Shown here: piece by piece, positions 1-7,332 of the stretch
Position numbering within the stretch: position 1 is the stretch's first letter
Layout: the number at the start of each line of letters is the position of its first letter
Origin: Candidatus Lachnoclostridium stercoravium
GTDB taxonomy: Bacteria > Bacillota > Clostridia > Lachnospirales > Lachnospiraceae
NCBI GenBank assembly: GCA_019118365.1
Contig: DWZA01000057.1
Location: 1-34,409, forward strand
Reading direction: 5' to 3'
DNA: 34,409 nt
Notes under the pieces: generated by a model
The model's database searches: none
What the model was told of the DNA's origin: nothing
Seen by the model: only the letters and a program-made list of their open reading frames with translations
Made by a program: the position numbers and the translations under genes

Positions 1-36
1 GGAGGCGAACGCTCTATCCTGCTGAGCTACAGAGAC
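1..36 (-). tRNA. tRNA-Arg(CCT), 5' half only, cut by the window edge
   Basis: Read on the minus strand from 36 to 1, this is a canonical tRNA 5' half: a seven-base acceptor strand (GTCTCTG), TA, a D arm (GCTC...GAGC) and the start of an anticodon arm ending in CTCC at the window edge. The anticodon is cut here. The second copy at 99-137 continues as CTCCTAA, so the loop most likely carries CCT (Arg, AGG codon). The 3' half would lie left of base 1, so integrity cannot be judged. Confidence 0.75.
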
Positions 37-98
37 TTATATGAAATTGAATTGGTAACTATCACTTTTGGCTTCGAGTTGATTGGTTGAGCACAACC

Positions 99-137
99 TT
101 AGGAGGCGAACGCTCTATCCTGCTGAGCTACAGAAAC
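99..137 (-). pseudogene. Second tRNA-Arg(CCT) 5' half without a matching 3' half
   Basis: Positions 137 to 102 repeat the 5' half of the tRNA at 1-36 with one difference (acceptor base 3), then run through a complete anticodon loop CTCCTAA. The sequence that follows on the minus strand does not pair with the anticodon stem TTCGC or with the acceptor GTTTCTG, and holds no normal T arm. It is therefore a tRNA fragment and not a tRNA. The break at the anticodon loop, with the 5' half repeated 101 bp further on, looks like the footprint of an integration or partial duplication at the anticodon loop. Confidence 0.7.
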
Positions 138-165
138 ATCCGTGCCGCTCAAACGGCACTATTCT

Positions 166-193
166 ATTATATCAGAAAATTCCAATTCGTCAA
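166..193 (-). promoter_or_regulatory. Promoter for the tRNA-Arg region
   Basis: On the minus strand there is a -35 TTGACG (188-193), a 16-base spacer and a -10 TATAAT (166-171), ending about 29 bases before the tRNA-Arg fragment. A small hairpin (GTGCCG/CGGCAC, 145-162) lies between -10 and the fragment. Spacing and location fit a tRNA promoter. Nothing else is recognisable in 138-270. Confidence 0.65.
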
Positions 194-270
194 GGCTTAA
201 AATCCTGGCGCACCGTTGGTGAAGGCGCACCGATGGCGCTCGCTGGCGGCCGCGCTGCTGATACAAAGCC

Positions 271-1155
271 CTAACTGCTGTAATCGAAGTCCACGATCCC
301 CTGCATCCATATCTGTCCCTTAAAACGCCTTCCCGGCAGAGGTTCTCCTAAAAGATCCTTCTTTGCGATCCCCACATGGAAGGTCAGGTCGCTGCACTCT
401 AAGGTCAGATCGTACACGTCCTCGCCGGTAAAACGGTTTCTCTTTTCATCCACTTTTTTAATATCGCCGATGATCGAATACTGGTCGCACTCCACGCCCC
501 AGGGCATAAAGCAGGTATCAATAATAGAATACAGATCTTCCTTCTGGACCCTTTTTGATATCTGGGAATACATATCGATATCTTCAATAGTCAGCGTCTC
601 TATCGCGTCTTCGTCCCCGTTTTTCGCAGCCTCGATCAGGCTGTTCCTGTCCTTAGCGGCAACTCTCGCCATCTCGATCTGTCTGGAAGTCTTTTTAATA
701 GGAAGAAGCACTTTTCCTTCATTGCACAGGGCGGAAAGCCTTACGTCTCTTATCTTCTCCTTTCCCTTTTCTGTCTGCATTTTTCTGTATTCAAACAGGT
801 TATCCATAAAGAAAATAAGAGATATCCCAACTCTGTATTCCTCTAAAAGACCGGAAAACGTCTCCTTTTCCGTATGGCGCTGGATCTGGCATTCAGCCTG
901 GGACGTAATATCCATACTTTCCATATAGGGATAATAGTATTCCCTGCGGAACCTGCCGTCCCCATCTATAGTTCCATAAATAGCAATTCCCATTCCAGGA
1001 GCCGTCTCTCCTCTTACCTCGCAAAATGTCGTATGTTCATCAATCTTCAACGCTTTTCTGTCAACGGAATAACTGACCATATCCTGAAGCAGCTTTTCAA
1101 TATCTTTTTCACTGTTATAATCGGAAAAACCGATGGATCTCAAGTATTTATGCAT
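271..1155 (-). CDS. DUF3881-like protein of unknown function
   Basis: A 294-residue soluble protein with no signal peptide, membrane segment or catalytic motif that I recognise. Length, N-terminus (MHKYLRSIGF) and mixed charged composition match my memory of the DUF3881 family found in Lachnospiraceae and related Clostridia; that assignment is recall, not a search result. The start has a good ribosome binding site (GAAGGTGAA) nine bases upstream. The gene follows gdhA on the same strand but is separated from it by a strong hairpin terminator, so it is probably transcribed at least partly on its own. No function is proposed. Confidence 0.7.
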   Translation of the reverse strand: MHKYLRSIGFSDYNSEKDIEKLLQDMVSYSVDRKALKIDEHTTFCEVRGETAPGMGIAIYGTIDGDGRFRREYYYPYMESMDITSQAECQIQRHTEKETFSGLLEEYRVGISLIFFMDNLFEYRKMQTEKGKEKIRDVRLSALCNEGKVLLPIKKTSRQIEMARVAAKDRNSLIEAAKNGDEDAIETLTIEDIDMYSQISKRVQKEDLYSIIDTCFMPWGVECDQYSIIGDIKKVDEKRNRFTGEDVYDLTLECSDLTFHVGIAKKDLLGEPLPGRRFKGQIWMQGIVDFDYSS

Positions 1156-1185
1156 GCTCGTTCACCTTCTTTCCAGAAAAATCAT

Positions 1186-1207
1186 GAGGCGGAGAATACT
1201 CCGCCTC
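1186..1207 (-). terminator. Rho-independent terminator after gdhA
   Basis: A perfect nine-base-pair stem (GAGGCGGAG at 1186-1194, CTCCGCCTC at 1199-1207) with a four-base loop. On the minus strand it is followed by ATGATTTTTC. It lies 34 bases after the gdhA stop codon. Confidence 0.85.
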
Positions 1208-1241
1208 ACTCCGTTGAAACATTATATAACATTTTTACGAA

Positions 1242-2606
<1,365 letters not shown>

Positions 2607-2619
2607 TTAATAAAACGAA

Positions 2620-2651
2620 AAAGGAGCAGACTCTCCCTGTCTGGCTCCTTT
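2620..2651 (-). terminator. Terminator-like hairpin inside the gdhA leader
   Basis: On the minus strand AAAGGAGCCAGAC pairs with GTCTGCTCCTTT (one bulge), followed by TTCGTTTTATT. It lies between the gdhA promoter (2667-2695) and its start codon (2576), so it would sit almost at the 5' end of the mRNA. It may be an attenuator, a 5' stabilising hairpin, or a backstop terminator for transcription arriving from parAB. No antiterminator helix or known riboswitch is evident. Confidence 0.6.
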
Positions 2652-2666
2652 GCCTTTATGGATAAT

Positions 2667-2695
2667 ATATTAACAATTCATTCCGCTAAAGTCAA
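2667..2695 (-). promoter_or_regulatory. gdhA promoter
   Basis: The minus strand has a -35 TTGACT (2690-2695), a 17-base spacer and a -10 TAATAT (2667-2672), about 90 bases upstream of the gdhA start. Confidence 0.7.
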
Positions 2696-2735
2696 TAATT
2701 CCCATCTATTGTACTTAAAAAAATACAATTTTAGC

Positions 2736-2887
2736 AACAGTTAAGCCGTGCGCCAGGATATATGATAAAGAGCGTTACAAGCTTGCTTGTAAAAGCGATT
2801 TTACATATATCCTGGCATAGGGATAACATCCCAGGCTTCCCTCCAGCACATTCTGTGCTGGGGGGAAGATATACGGCTAAACTGTTA
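2736..2887 (-). repeat. Structured 3'-end repeat, copy 1
   Basis: Read on the minus strand this is the same 150-bp multi-hairpin element found after gyrA and after the acyltransferase gene. Its ends are inverted repeats (AACAGTTTAGCCGT and ACGGCTTAACTGTT, one mismatch). Inside are a 15-bp GC-rich hairpin with a GAA loop (one C/A mismatch in this copy), a small GGGAT/ATCCC hairpin and a 13-bp hairpin (GCCAGGATATATG pairing with CATATATCCTGGC) with an inner TTACAAG/CTTGTAA stem. The first three bases of the element (TAA, 2885-2887) are the stop codon of the DUF4446 gene. Together with 2577-2735, which holds the gdhA promoter and leader hairpin, it fills the gap between genes. Confidence 0.9.
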
Positions 2888-3403
2888 ATTATTTTTCGGT
2901 TCTACATATCCCAAAGCCTGTTCCAGAGCCTCCTTTTCCTCGCTTCCAAGAAGCGTGTCTGTCTGTCCTCTGTCTACTGGCTTGATGTATAAATAGCATC
3001 CTTCCCTGCTGTGAACGGAATTAAGGACAAATCCGGTATTCGTATAATCCAGAAGCGCAAACGCGAAGCTTAAGGTTCCTCCCATTCCTTTGAATGCATT
3101 ATATCTTACTACTCCGAATTTCTGGAAGGAAGCTCTCTGATTTCTGTTCAGCGTGCGGATGGAGTCCTTATTTGCCCTGTCCTCTGCGCGGAGTCTTTTG
3201 ATCTCATCGATCTGCTCCAGGATAATATCTTCCATGCTTTCCGCATCTTTTCCACGCATAAAATAATCATATCTGCGGTAAAGTCTTCTCATATTGATGA
3301 TACAGACAATAACTATGATCATCAGTATCAGCACAAGAGCTGACAAACCAATGATGATATAAGCCGGGTCTATCCCCCAGCTGTTCATAATGCTGTTTTC
3401 CAT
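2885..3403 (-). CDS. DUF4446 family membrane-anchored protein
   Basis: A 172-residue protein with one hydrophobic segment near residues 16-37, a charged coiled-coil-like stretch at about 45-85 (ESMEDIILEQIDEIKRLRAE) and a compact C-terminal domain containing VVRYNAFKGMGGTLSFAFALLD. I recognise this pattern as DUF4446, which commonly follows parB in Clostridia. Its function is unknown. It starts 27 bases after the parB stop codon and is probably co-transcribed with parAB, so a role at the membrane linked to chromosome segregation or sporulation is possible but only inferred. The stop codon coincides with the first bases of the structured repeat. Confidence 0.8.
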   Translation of the reverse strand: MENSIMNSWGIDPAYIIIGLSALVLILMIIVIVCIINMRRLYRRYDYFMRGKDAESMEDIILEQIDEIKRLRAEDRANKDSIRTLNRNQRASFQKFGVVRYNAFKGMGGTLSFAFALLDYTNTGFVLNSVHSREGCYLYIKPVDRGQTDTLLGSEEKEALEQALGYVEPKNN

Positions 3404-3430
3404 CTGACAACCTCGCTTTCCGGCTTTATA

Positions 3431-4372
3431 TTATTTGATGGATTCTATCAATTCTACGATCCGTTCCAACTCTGCTGGAGAATAGTATTCTATTTCGATC
3501 CGTCCTTTATTCTTGTCTTTCCGATTAATGGAAACCTTTGTCCCCATAATACTCTTCATCCGATCTTCCAGATTCTGGAATATCACCTTCAGGCTTTCGT
3601 CTTCCCTGGTAATCTCCTTTTTTTCTTTCGGAGGCTTTGTCAAAGCTTTTACCAGTTTTTCTACATCTCTTACATTTAAACCTTCCTGAATAATCTTCTC
3701 TGCAAGCTGATACTGCGCGTCTTTGTCTTCTACAGCAAGCAATGCTCTGCCATGGCCGCTGGTGATCTTATTTTCCACCAGCATCTGCTGAACGCGCTTG
3801 TCCAGTTTCAAAAGGCGCATGCTGTTTGTGATCGTTGTGCGGTTTTTAGAAACCCTGGCGGCTATATCTTCCTGTTTCATGTGAAACTCTTCCATCAGCT
3901 GCTGATATGCCATCGCTTCTTCGATCGGATTCAGATCGGCGCGCTGCACATTTTCAATCAGCGCGATCTCCGTCTTCTGCTGTTCATTGTACTCCCTGAC
4001 AACTACCGGAACTTCTTTCAGACCGGCCAGCTTGGCGGCTCTCCATCTTCTCTCTCCGGCGATTATCTCGTAAATATCTCCCTTTTTCTGCACGAGCAAA
4101 GGCTGAAGGACTCCATAATTTTTCATAGAATCCGCCAGCTCTCCCAGCTGTTCTTCATTAAAATCTTTTCTCGGCTGGTCTTTTCTCGGCTCTATAAAGG
4201 CGATCTTTACCATCAATTCTTTTCCCTGCTCGCCTTTTTCTTCCTTATTATTAATACTGCCTTTTGGCTCCTTCTTGCTGTCCGCCTTTTTTTCCGATCT
4301 TTCCGGCTCTTTTAACGCCTCGTCTCCAAAAATAGCGCCCAGTCCTTTGCCTAATCCTGTTTTCTTTGCCAT
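3431..4372 (-). CDS. parB: Chromosome partitioning protein ParB (Spo0J)
   Basis: A 313-residue CTP-dependent DNA clamp that loads at parS and spreads along origin-proximal DNA. Visible parts: the ParA-interacting N-terminus (MAKKTGLGKGLGAIFGD), a low-complexity Lys/Glu linker at about 25-52, the CTP-binding motif GERRWRA at 106-112, ENVQRADLNPIEEA at 140-153, a helix-turn-helix at about 165-190 and a C-terminal dimerisation domain. The start codon overlaps the parA stop codon by one base (TAATG), so the two are translationally coupled. The coding sequence itself carries a degenerate parS-like palindrome at 3873-3888. Its likely targets, two perfect parS sites, lie just upstream of parA and beside rsmG. 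Confidence 0.97.
   Translation of the reverse strand: MAKKTGLGKGLGAIFGDEALKEPERSEKKADSKKEPKGSINNKEEKGEQGKELMVKIAFIEPRKDQPRKDFNEEQLGELADSMKNYGVLQPLLVQKKGDIYEIIAGERRWRAAKLAGLKEVPVVVREYNEQQKTEIALIENVQRADLNPIEEAMAYQQLMEEFHMKQEDIAARVSKNRTTITNSMRLLKLDKRVQQMLVENKITSGHGRALLAVEDKDAQYQLAEKIIQEGLNVRDVEKLVKALTKPPKEKKEITREDESLKVIFQNLEDRMKSIMGTKVSINRKDKNKGRIEIEYYSPAELERIVELIESIK
3873..3888. promoter_or_regulatory. Degenerate parS-like site inside parB
   Basis: TGTTTCATGTGAAACT differs at two positions from the perfect parS palindrome present at 5304 and 6561. It encodes part of FHMKQ just before the ParB helix-turn-helix. In Bacillus subtilis a parS site lies within spo0J, so the location has precedent. 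Binding to this variant is uncertain. Confidence 0.45.
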
Positions 4373-5142
4373 TATAATTCTTCTCCCCTGCTGATCACTT
4401 CTGCAGCCAGCATACGATATTTCTCTGCTCCTGCTGATTTTGAGTCGTAAACAGTTATCGGCATTCCATAACTGGGAGCTTCTGCCAGCCTGACATTTCT
4501 CGGTATGATCGTATCGTAAATATTTTCATTTAAAGCGCTTTTTACACTTTCCACCACCTGCTGGGAAAGATTCGTCCTTGAATCGTACATTGTAAAAACA
4601 ACCCCCTCCATTTCGAGAGATGGATTCAGTTTTTTCTTCACCAGCTTTATTGTTTTCAGCACCTGGTTTAATCCCTCCAGCGCATAGTACTCGCACTGGA
4701 TCGGTACAAGTACCGTGTTGGACGCAGTCAGGGCGTTGACAGTTAATAAACTCAAAGAAGGCGGGCAGTCAATAATAACAAAATCATAATTATCTTTTAT
4801 TTTGTCCAGATAGTAGCGAAGGATACCTTCTTTATTTTCCATCTCCAGCAGTTCGATCTCCGCGCCTGCCAGATTTACATTTGAAGGAAGCAGATCCAGA
4901 TTTGGCTGTATTTCCTTTATCAGGCAATCTTCCAGCTCGCATTCGCCTACGATCAGCTCGTATACTGTTTTCTCTACGGCCTCTTTCTCCACTCCAAGCC
5001 CGCTTGTCTCATTTCCCTGGGGATCAAAGTCAACGGCAAGGACCTTCTGTCCGGCTTCCGCAAGAGTGGCAGACAGATTTATCGCTGTGGTAGTCTTACC
5101 GACTCCGCCTTTCTGATTTGCTATTGCTATTACTCTTCCCAT
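4372..5142 (-). CDS. parA: Chromosome partitioning ATPase ParA (Soj)
   Basis: A 256-residue cytoplasmic/nucleoid ATPase of the MinD/ParA class that works with ParB in origin segregation and, in Firmicutes, also controls DnaA. The deviant Walker A motif KGGVGKTTT is at residues 11-19, with the signature lysine at the start. FVIIDCPPSLSLLT is the Walker B region, and VDFDPQGN is the switch I region. There is no N-terminal helix-turn-helix, so it is the chromosomal (Soj-like) and not the plasmid type Ia form. It is the first gene of a parA-parB-DUF4446 unit. An extended -10 promoter candidate lies about 105 bases upstream. Confidence 0.97.
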   Translation of the reverse strand: MGRVIAIANQKGGVGKTTTAINLSATLAEAGQKVLAVDFDPQGNETSGLGVEKEAVEKTVYELIVGECELEDCLIKEIQPNLDLLPSNVNLAGAEIELLEMENKEGILRYYLDKIKDNYDFVIIDCPPSLSLLTVNALTASNTVLVPIQCEYYALEGLNQVLKTIKLVKKKLNPSLEMEGVVFTMYDSRTNLSQQVVESVKSALNENIYDTIIPRNVRLAEAPSYGMPITVYDSKSAGAEKYRMLAAEVISRGEEL

Positions 5143-5246
5143 TTTCTTCTTCCCTTCTTAAAGGCGCTGAGGTCAAAAGATCTTTTTAACCTCTGTGATG
5201 CCGGATCGCTCTGCACTTTGTGCTTTTGCCCCGGTGTCCAACAAAA

Positions 5247-5255
5247 AGTATAGCA
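5247..5255 (-). promoter_or_regulatory. Possible extended -10 promoter of parAB
   Basis: The minus strand reads TGC then TATACT, an extended -10 element, about 105 bases before the parA start. No convincing -35 is seen 17 bases further upstream, so this rests on the -10 alone. Confidence 0.4.
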
Positions 5256-5303
5256 CACTTTTTTTATTTTTCCTATGCCTTTTTATTACGAAATCCAAAA
5301 CAA

Positions 5304-5319
5304 TGTTTCACGTGAAACA
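5304..5319. promoter_or_regulatory. parS site (ParB-binding palindrome)
   Basis: TGTTTCACGTGAAACA is a perfect 16-bp palindrome, one base from the published Bacillus subtilis parS. It is set in a larger imperfect palindrome (CCAAAA...TTTTGG). It lies between the divergent parA and hydrolase genes. Confidence 0.95.
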
Positions 5320-5329
5320 TTATTTTGGA

Positions 5330-5351
5330 TAACAATTCAGGACGGCGTGAA
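5330..5351 (+). repeat. 22-nt direct repeat, left copy
   Basis: TAACAATTCAGGACGGCGTG plus AA is repeated exactly at 6457-6478 in the same orientation, so the two copies bracket the hydrolase gene. It resembles the terminal arm of the structured repeat (TAACAGTTCAGCCGTG). Around it, 5143-5511 contains parS, the two promoter candidates and no gene. Confidence 0.85.
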
Positions 5352-5366
5352 CATTAAATTTTTTGT

Positions 5367-5395
5367 TTGTAATCAATGTCCCGATATATTATAAT
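5367..5395 (+). promoter_or_regulatory. Promoter of the hydrolase gene
   Basis: -35 TTGTAA (5367-5372), a 17-base spacer and -10 TATAAT (5390-5395). A second overlapping TATAAT follows at 5395-5400. The start codon is 117 bases downstream of the first -10. Confidence 0.65.
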
Positions 5396-5511
5396 ATAAT
5401 ATGATACCAAGGGAGAGTACGAAGTACGGAACGATCCGGTATCATAGGGGCAAAATACCTTTTGTTCCCAACATCATAAGATATCAGTAACTGTTCAGGG
5501 GGTATGACTAT

Positions 5512-6459
5512 ATGATAAATAGGAGCCGTTTTTTGACCATGCTTGCTCTCGCCGCCAGCGCTGGAGCTGCAGCTGCAGCAATCAATGAAGCGATCAAACT
5601 TTCCGCTGTTTCTAAGAACCTGTTGTATGAACAGCATCCTCTGTCCTACAAGTGGCGCCTTGGGAATATTTATTATACGAAGTCTGGTTCCGGTAAACCG
5701 CTTCTTTTAGTCCACGACCTGGACTCTGCTTCCTGCGGATATGAATGGAATCTTCTTATAAATTCCTTAAAAGAACATTACACAGTCTATACCATTGATC
5801 TGTTAGGCTGCGGACGCTCTGAAAAGCCAAATTTTACTTATACAAACTATCTGTATGTGCAGCTGATCTGCGACTTTATCAAATCTGAAATAGGAAAAAA
5901 GACCAATGTTATTGTTTCCGGAGAATCTGTTTCTTTCGTCACCATGGCCTGCAGTTCTTCTCCAGATCTATTTGACAAGCTTATGTTTATCAGCCCAAAA
6001 AGCCTTACAGATTTTTGCCGCGTTCCAGGAAAGCATGGAAAGATGTACAAGTTTATTTTAGATCTTCCTTTGGTGGGTACTATGCTTTACAATATCGCAT
6101 CAAGCAAGATGTCTCTGCGGCAGATGTTTTGTACAAAATACTTTTATAATCCTCATCGCGTCCGCTCGGTTTATATCAATAAATTTTATGAGGCCGCTCA
6201 TCTTGGGGAATGTCCAAAAGCTGTATTCTCCAGTTTAAAATGCAACTATACCAAATGTAATATTGTAAACGCGCTGAAAAATATCAACAACAGTATTTAC
6301 ATCGTTGCAGGCAGCGGACAGGACGACGTGCCGGCGCTGATCGAAGAATATCGGGCATATAATCCGGCCATTGAATATTCTGTTATTGCAAATACGCGCC
6401 AGCTTCCGCATATGGAAAATCCGGCAAAAGTATTAGAATACATTTATATTTTTATGTAA
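5512..6459 (+). CDS. Alpha/beta hydrolase fold protein, membrane-anchored
   Basis: A 315-residue protein with a short positively charged N-terminus and an Ala-rich hydrophobic stretch (residues 7-24), which suggests a signal anchor or uncleaved signal peptide. The alpha/beta hydrolase core follows: LLLVHDLDS near 65-72 (oxyanion HG-type loop, here HD), a nucleophile elbow GESVS at 137-141 with Ser139, and a C-terminal LPHMENP with the candidate catalytic His300. Most family members have GxSxG at the elbow; this one has GxSxS. The substrate cannot be predicted. The gene is monocistronic, divergent from parA, lies between two parS sites and two copies of a 22-nt repeat, and its stop codon is part of the right repeat. 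The ribosome binding site AGGGGG supports the start. Confidence 0.88.
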   Translation: MINRSRFLTMLALAASAGAAAAAINEAIKLSAVSKNLLYEQHPLSYKWRLGNIYYTKSGSGKPLLLVHDLDSASCGYEWNLLINSLKEHYTVYTIDLLGCGRSEKPNFTYTNYLYVQLICDFIKSEIGKKTNVIVSGESVSFVTMACSSSPDLFDKLMFISPKSLTDFCRVPGKHGKMYKFILDLPLVGTMLYNIASSKMSLRQMFCTKYFYNPHRVRSVYINKFYEAAHLGECPKAVFSSLKCNYTKCNIVNALKNINNSIYIVAGSGQDDVPALIEEYRAYNPAIEYSVIANTRQLPHMENPAKVLEYIYIFM

Positions 6460-6478
6460 CAATTCAGGACGGCGTGAA
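6457..6478 (+). repeat. 22-nt direct repeat, right copy
   Basis: Identical to 5330-5351. Its first three bases are the TAA stop codon of the hydrolase gene, just as the structured repeat at 2736-2887 supplies the stop of the DUF4446 gene. Confidence 0.85.
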
Positions 6479-6482
6479 AACA

Positions 6483-6530
6483 GGGGCAGAAACAGGCATT
6501 AAACTTGCTTATAAGCCTGCTTTTCCCCCT
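6483..6530 (+). terminator. Probable terminator of the hydrolase gene
   Basis: CAGGC (6493-6497) pairs with GCCTG (6515-6519), and the stem extends imperfectly to GGGG (6483-6486) with CCCC (6525-6528). A T-rich stretch (CCTTTTACTTATTTTTTT) follows. The stem is interrupted, so strength is uncertain. Confidence 0.5.
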
Positions 6531-6550
6531 TTTACTTATTTTTTTAATGC

Positions 6551-6586
6551 CGCAGGGGTATGTTTCACGTGAAACATACCCCTGCG
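6551..6586. promoter_or_regulatory. parS site inside a 36-bp perfect palindrome
   Basis: The perfect parS core TGTTTCACGTGAAACA (6561-6576) is extended on each side by CGCAGGGGTA and its complement, giving an unbroken 36-bp palindrome, six bases after the rsmG stop codon. As RNA it would form a very stable hairpin, but no T run follows on the minus strand, so it is not a classic terminator. It may combine ParB loading with mRNA 3'-end protection. Confidence 0.93.
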
Positions 6587-6592
6587 CTGTTC

Positions 6593-7321
6593 TTACTTTA
6601 ATGGTTCTTTTCCCGGCATACCCGCTTTTCTCGGATATTTTTTACTTGTCTCGGATATTTTCCTGATTTTTACTAATGACCTCTCATCAGAATTAGGCAA
6701 TTGGAATGTGACGATATCTTCGATCGCTCCGCCCAGTTTTTTTACTGCTCCCTGTCCGGTCTTCATCTCCTCTTCCAACTTTCCCGATTTATAAGGAATG
6801 AAATAGCCGCCTTTTTTTACAAACGGCATACAGTACTCAGAAAGGGTGGAAAGATTTGCCACAGCCCGTGAAACGCAGAGATCGTATTTTTCTCTGTAAG
6901 TTTCATCCCGGCCGCAGTCTTCTGCTCTTCCGTGAATTGCACAGATCTTTTCCAGCTTTAATTCTCCTATCACTTCATCAAGGAATTTTACTCTTTTATT
7001 TAAAGAATCTAAAAGAGTGATCTCCAGCTCTGGAAAAGCGATTTTCAATGGAATACCAGGAAATCCTGCTCCCGTCCCCACATCGATGACCTTATACGGT
7101 TTTTCTCCTATATCTCCTATCGCGCGGACAAGAGAAAGGCTGTCGATAAAATGCTTTACTATCACGTCTTCCATTTCCGTAATAGCCGTCAGGTTCATGA
7201 CCTTATTTTTCTCTATCATCATTTCATAATACTGAAAGAACTGACTGATCTGTTCATCTGTAAGCGTCAGGTTTTCCCTGTCTGATTCTTTTATCATTAA
7301 TTCTCTGAAATTCTTATCCAT
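6593..7321 (-). CDS. rsmG: 16S rRNA (guanine-527-N7)-methyltransferase RsmG (GidB)
   Basis: A 242-residue SAM-dependent methyltransferase that modifies G527 of 16S rRNA; loss of this modification is known to give low-level streptomycin resistance. The SAM-binding motif VIDVGTGAGFPGIPLKIAFP begins near residue 78, followed by LLDSLNKRVKFL and CVSRAVANL, all typical of GidB. A basic C-terminal tail (KYPRKAGMPGKEP) matches the family. It is the last gene of the rpmH-to-rsmG cluster, 11 bases after mnmG, and its stop codon is six bases from the parS palindrome. Confidence 0.96.
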   Translation of the reverse strand: MDKNFRELMIKESDRENLTLTDEQISQFFQYYEMMIEKNKVMNLTAITEMEDVIVKHFIDSLSLVRAIGDIGEKPYKVIDVGTGAGFPGIPLKIAFPELEITLLDSLNKRVKFLDEVIGELKLEKICAIHGRAEDCGRDETYREKYDLCVSRAVANLSTLSEYCMPFVKKGGYFIPYKSGKLEEEMKTGQGAVKKLGGAIEDIVTFQLPNSDERSLVKIRKISETSKKYPRKAGMPGKEPLK

Positions 7322-7332
7322 CTGCAGTCACC

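Noticed and set aside
145-162. GCTCAAAC inside a small hairpin, like the tip of the rod-like repeats.
   Set aside because: There are no outer, middle or inner stems around it, and the AACTC part is missing. It is probably just a leader hairpin of the tRNA-Arg promoter.
83-274. 63-codon open frame over the tRNA-Arg fragment.
   Set aside because: It overlaps the tRNA fragment and its promoter and lacks a ribosome binding site. Not a gene.
5328-5345. GGATAACAATTCAGG resembles the E. coli lac operator (GGATAACAATTTCA).
   Set aside because: The match stops after the first half, the second copy of the repeat lacks the GGA, and no LacI-type gene is nearby. Treated as part of the 22-nt repeat.
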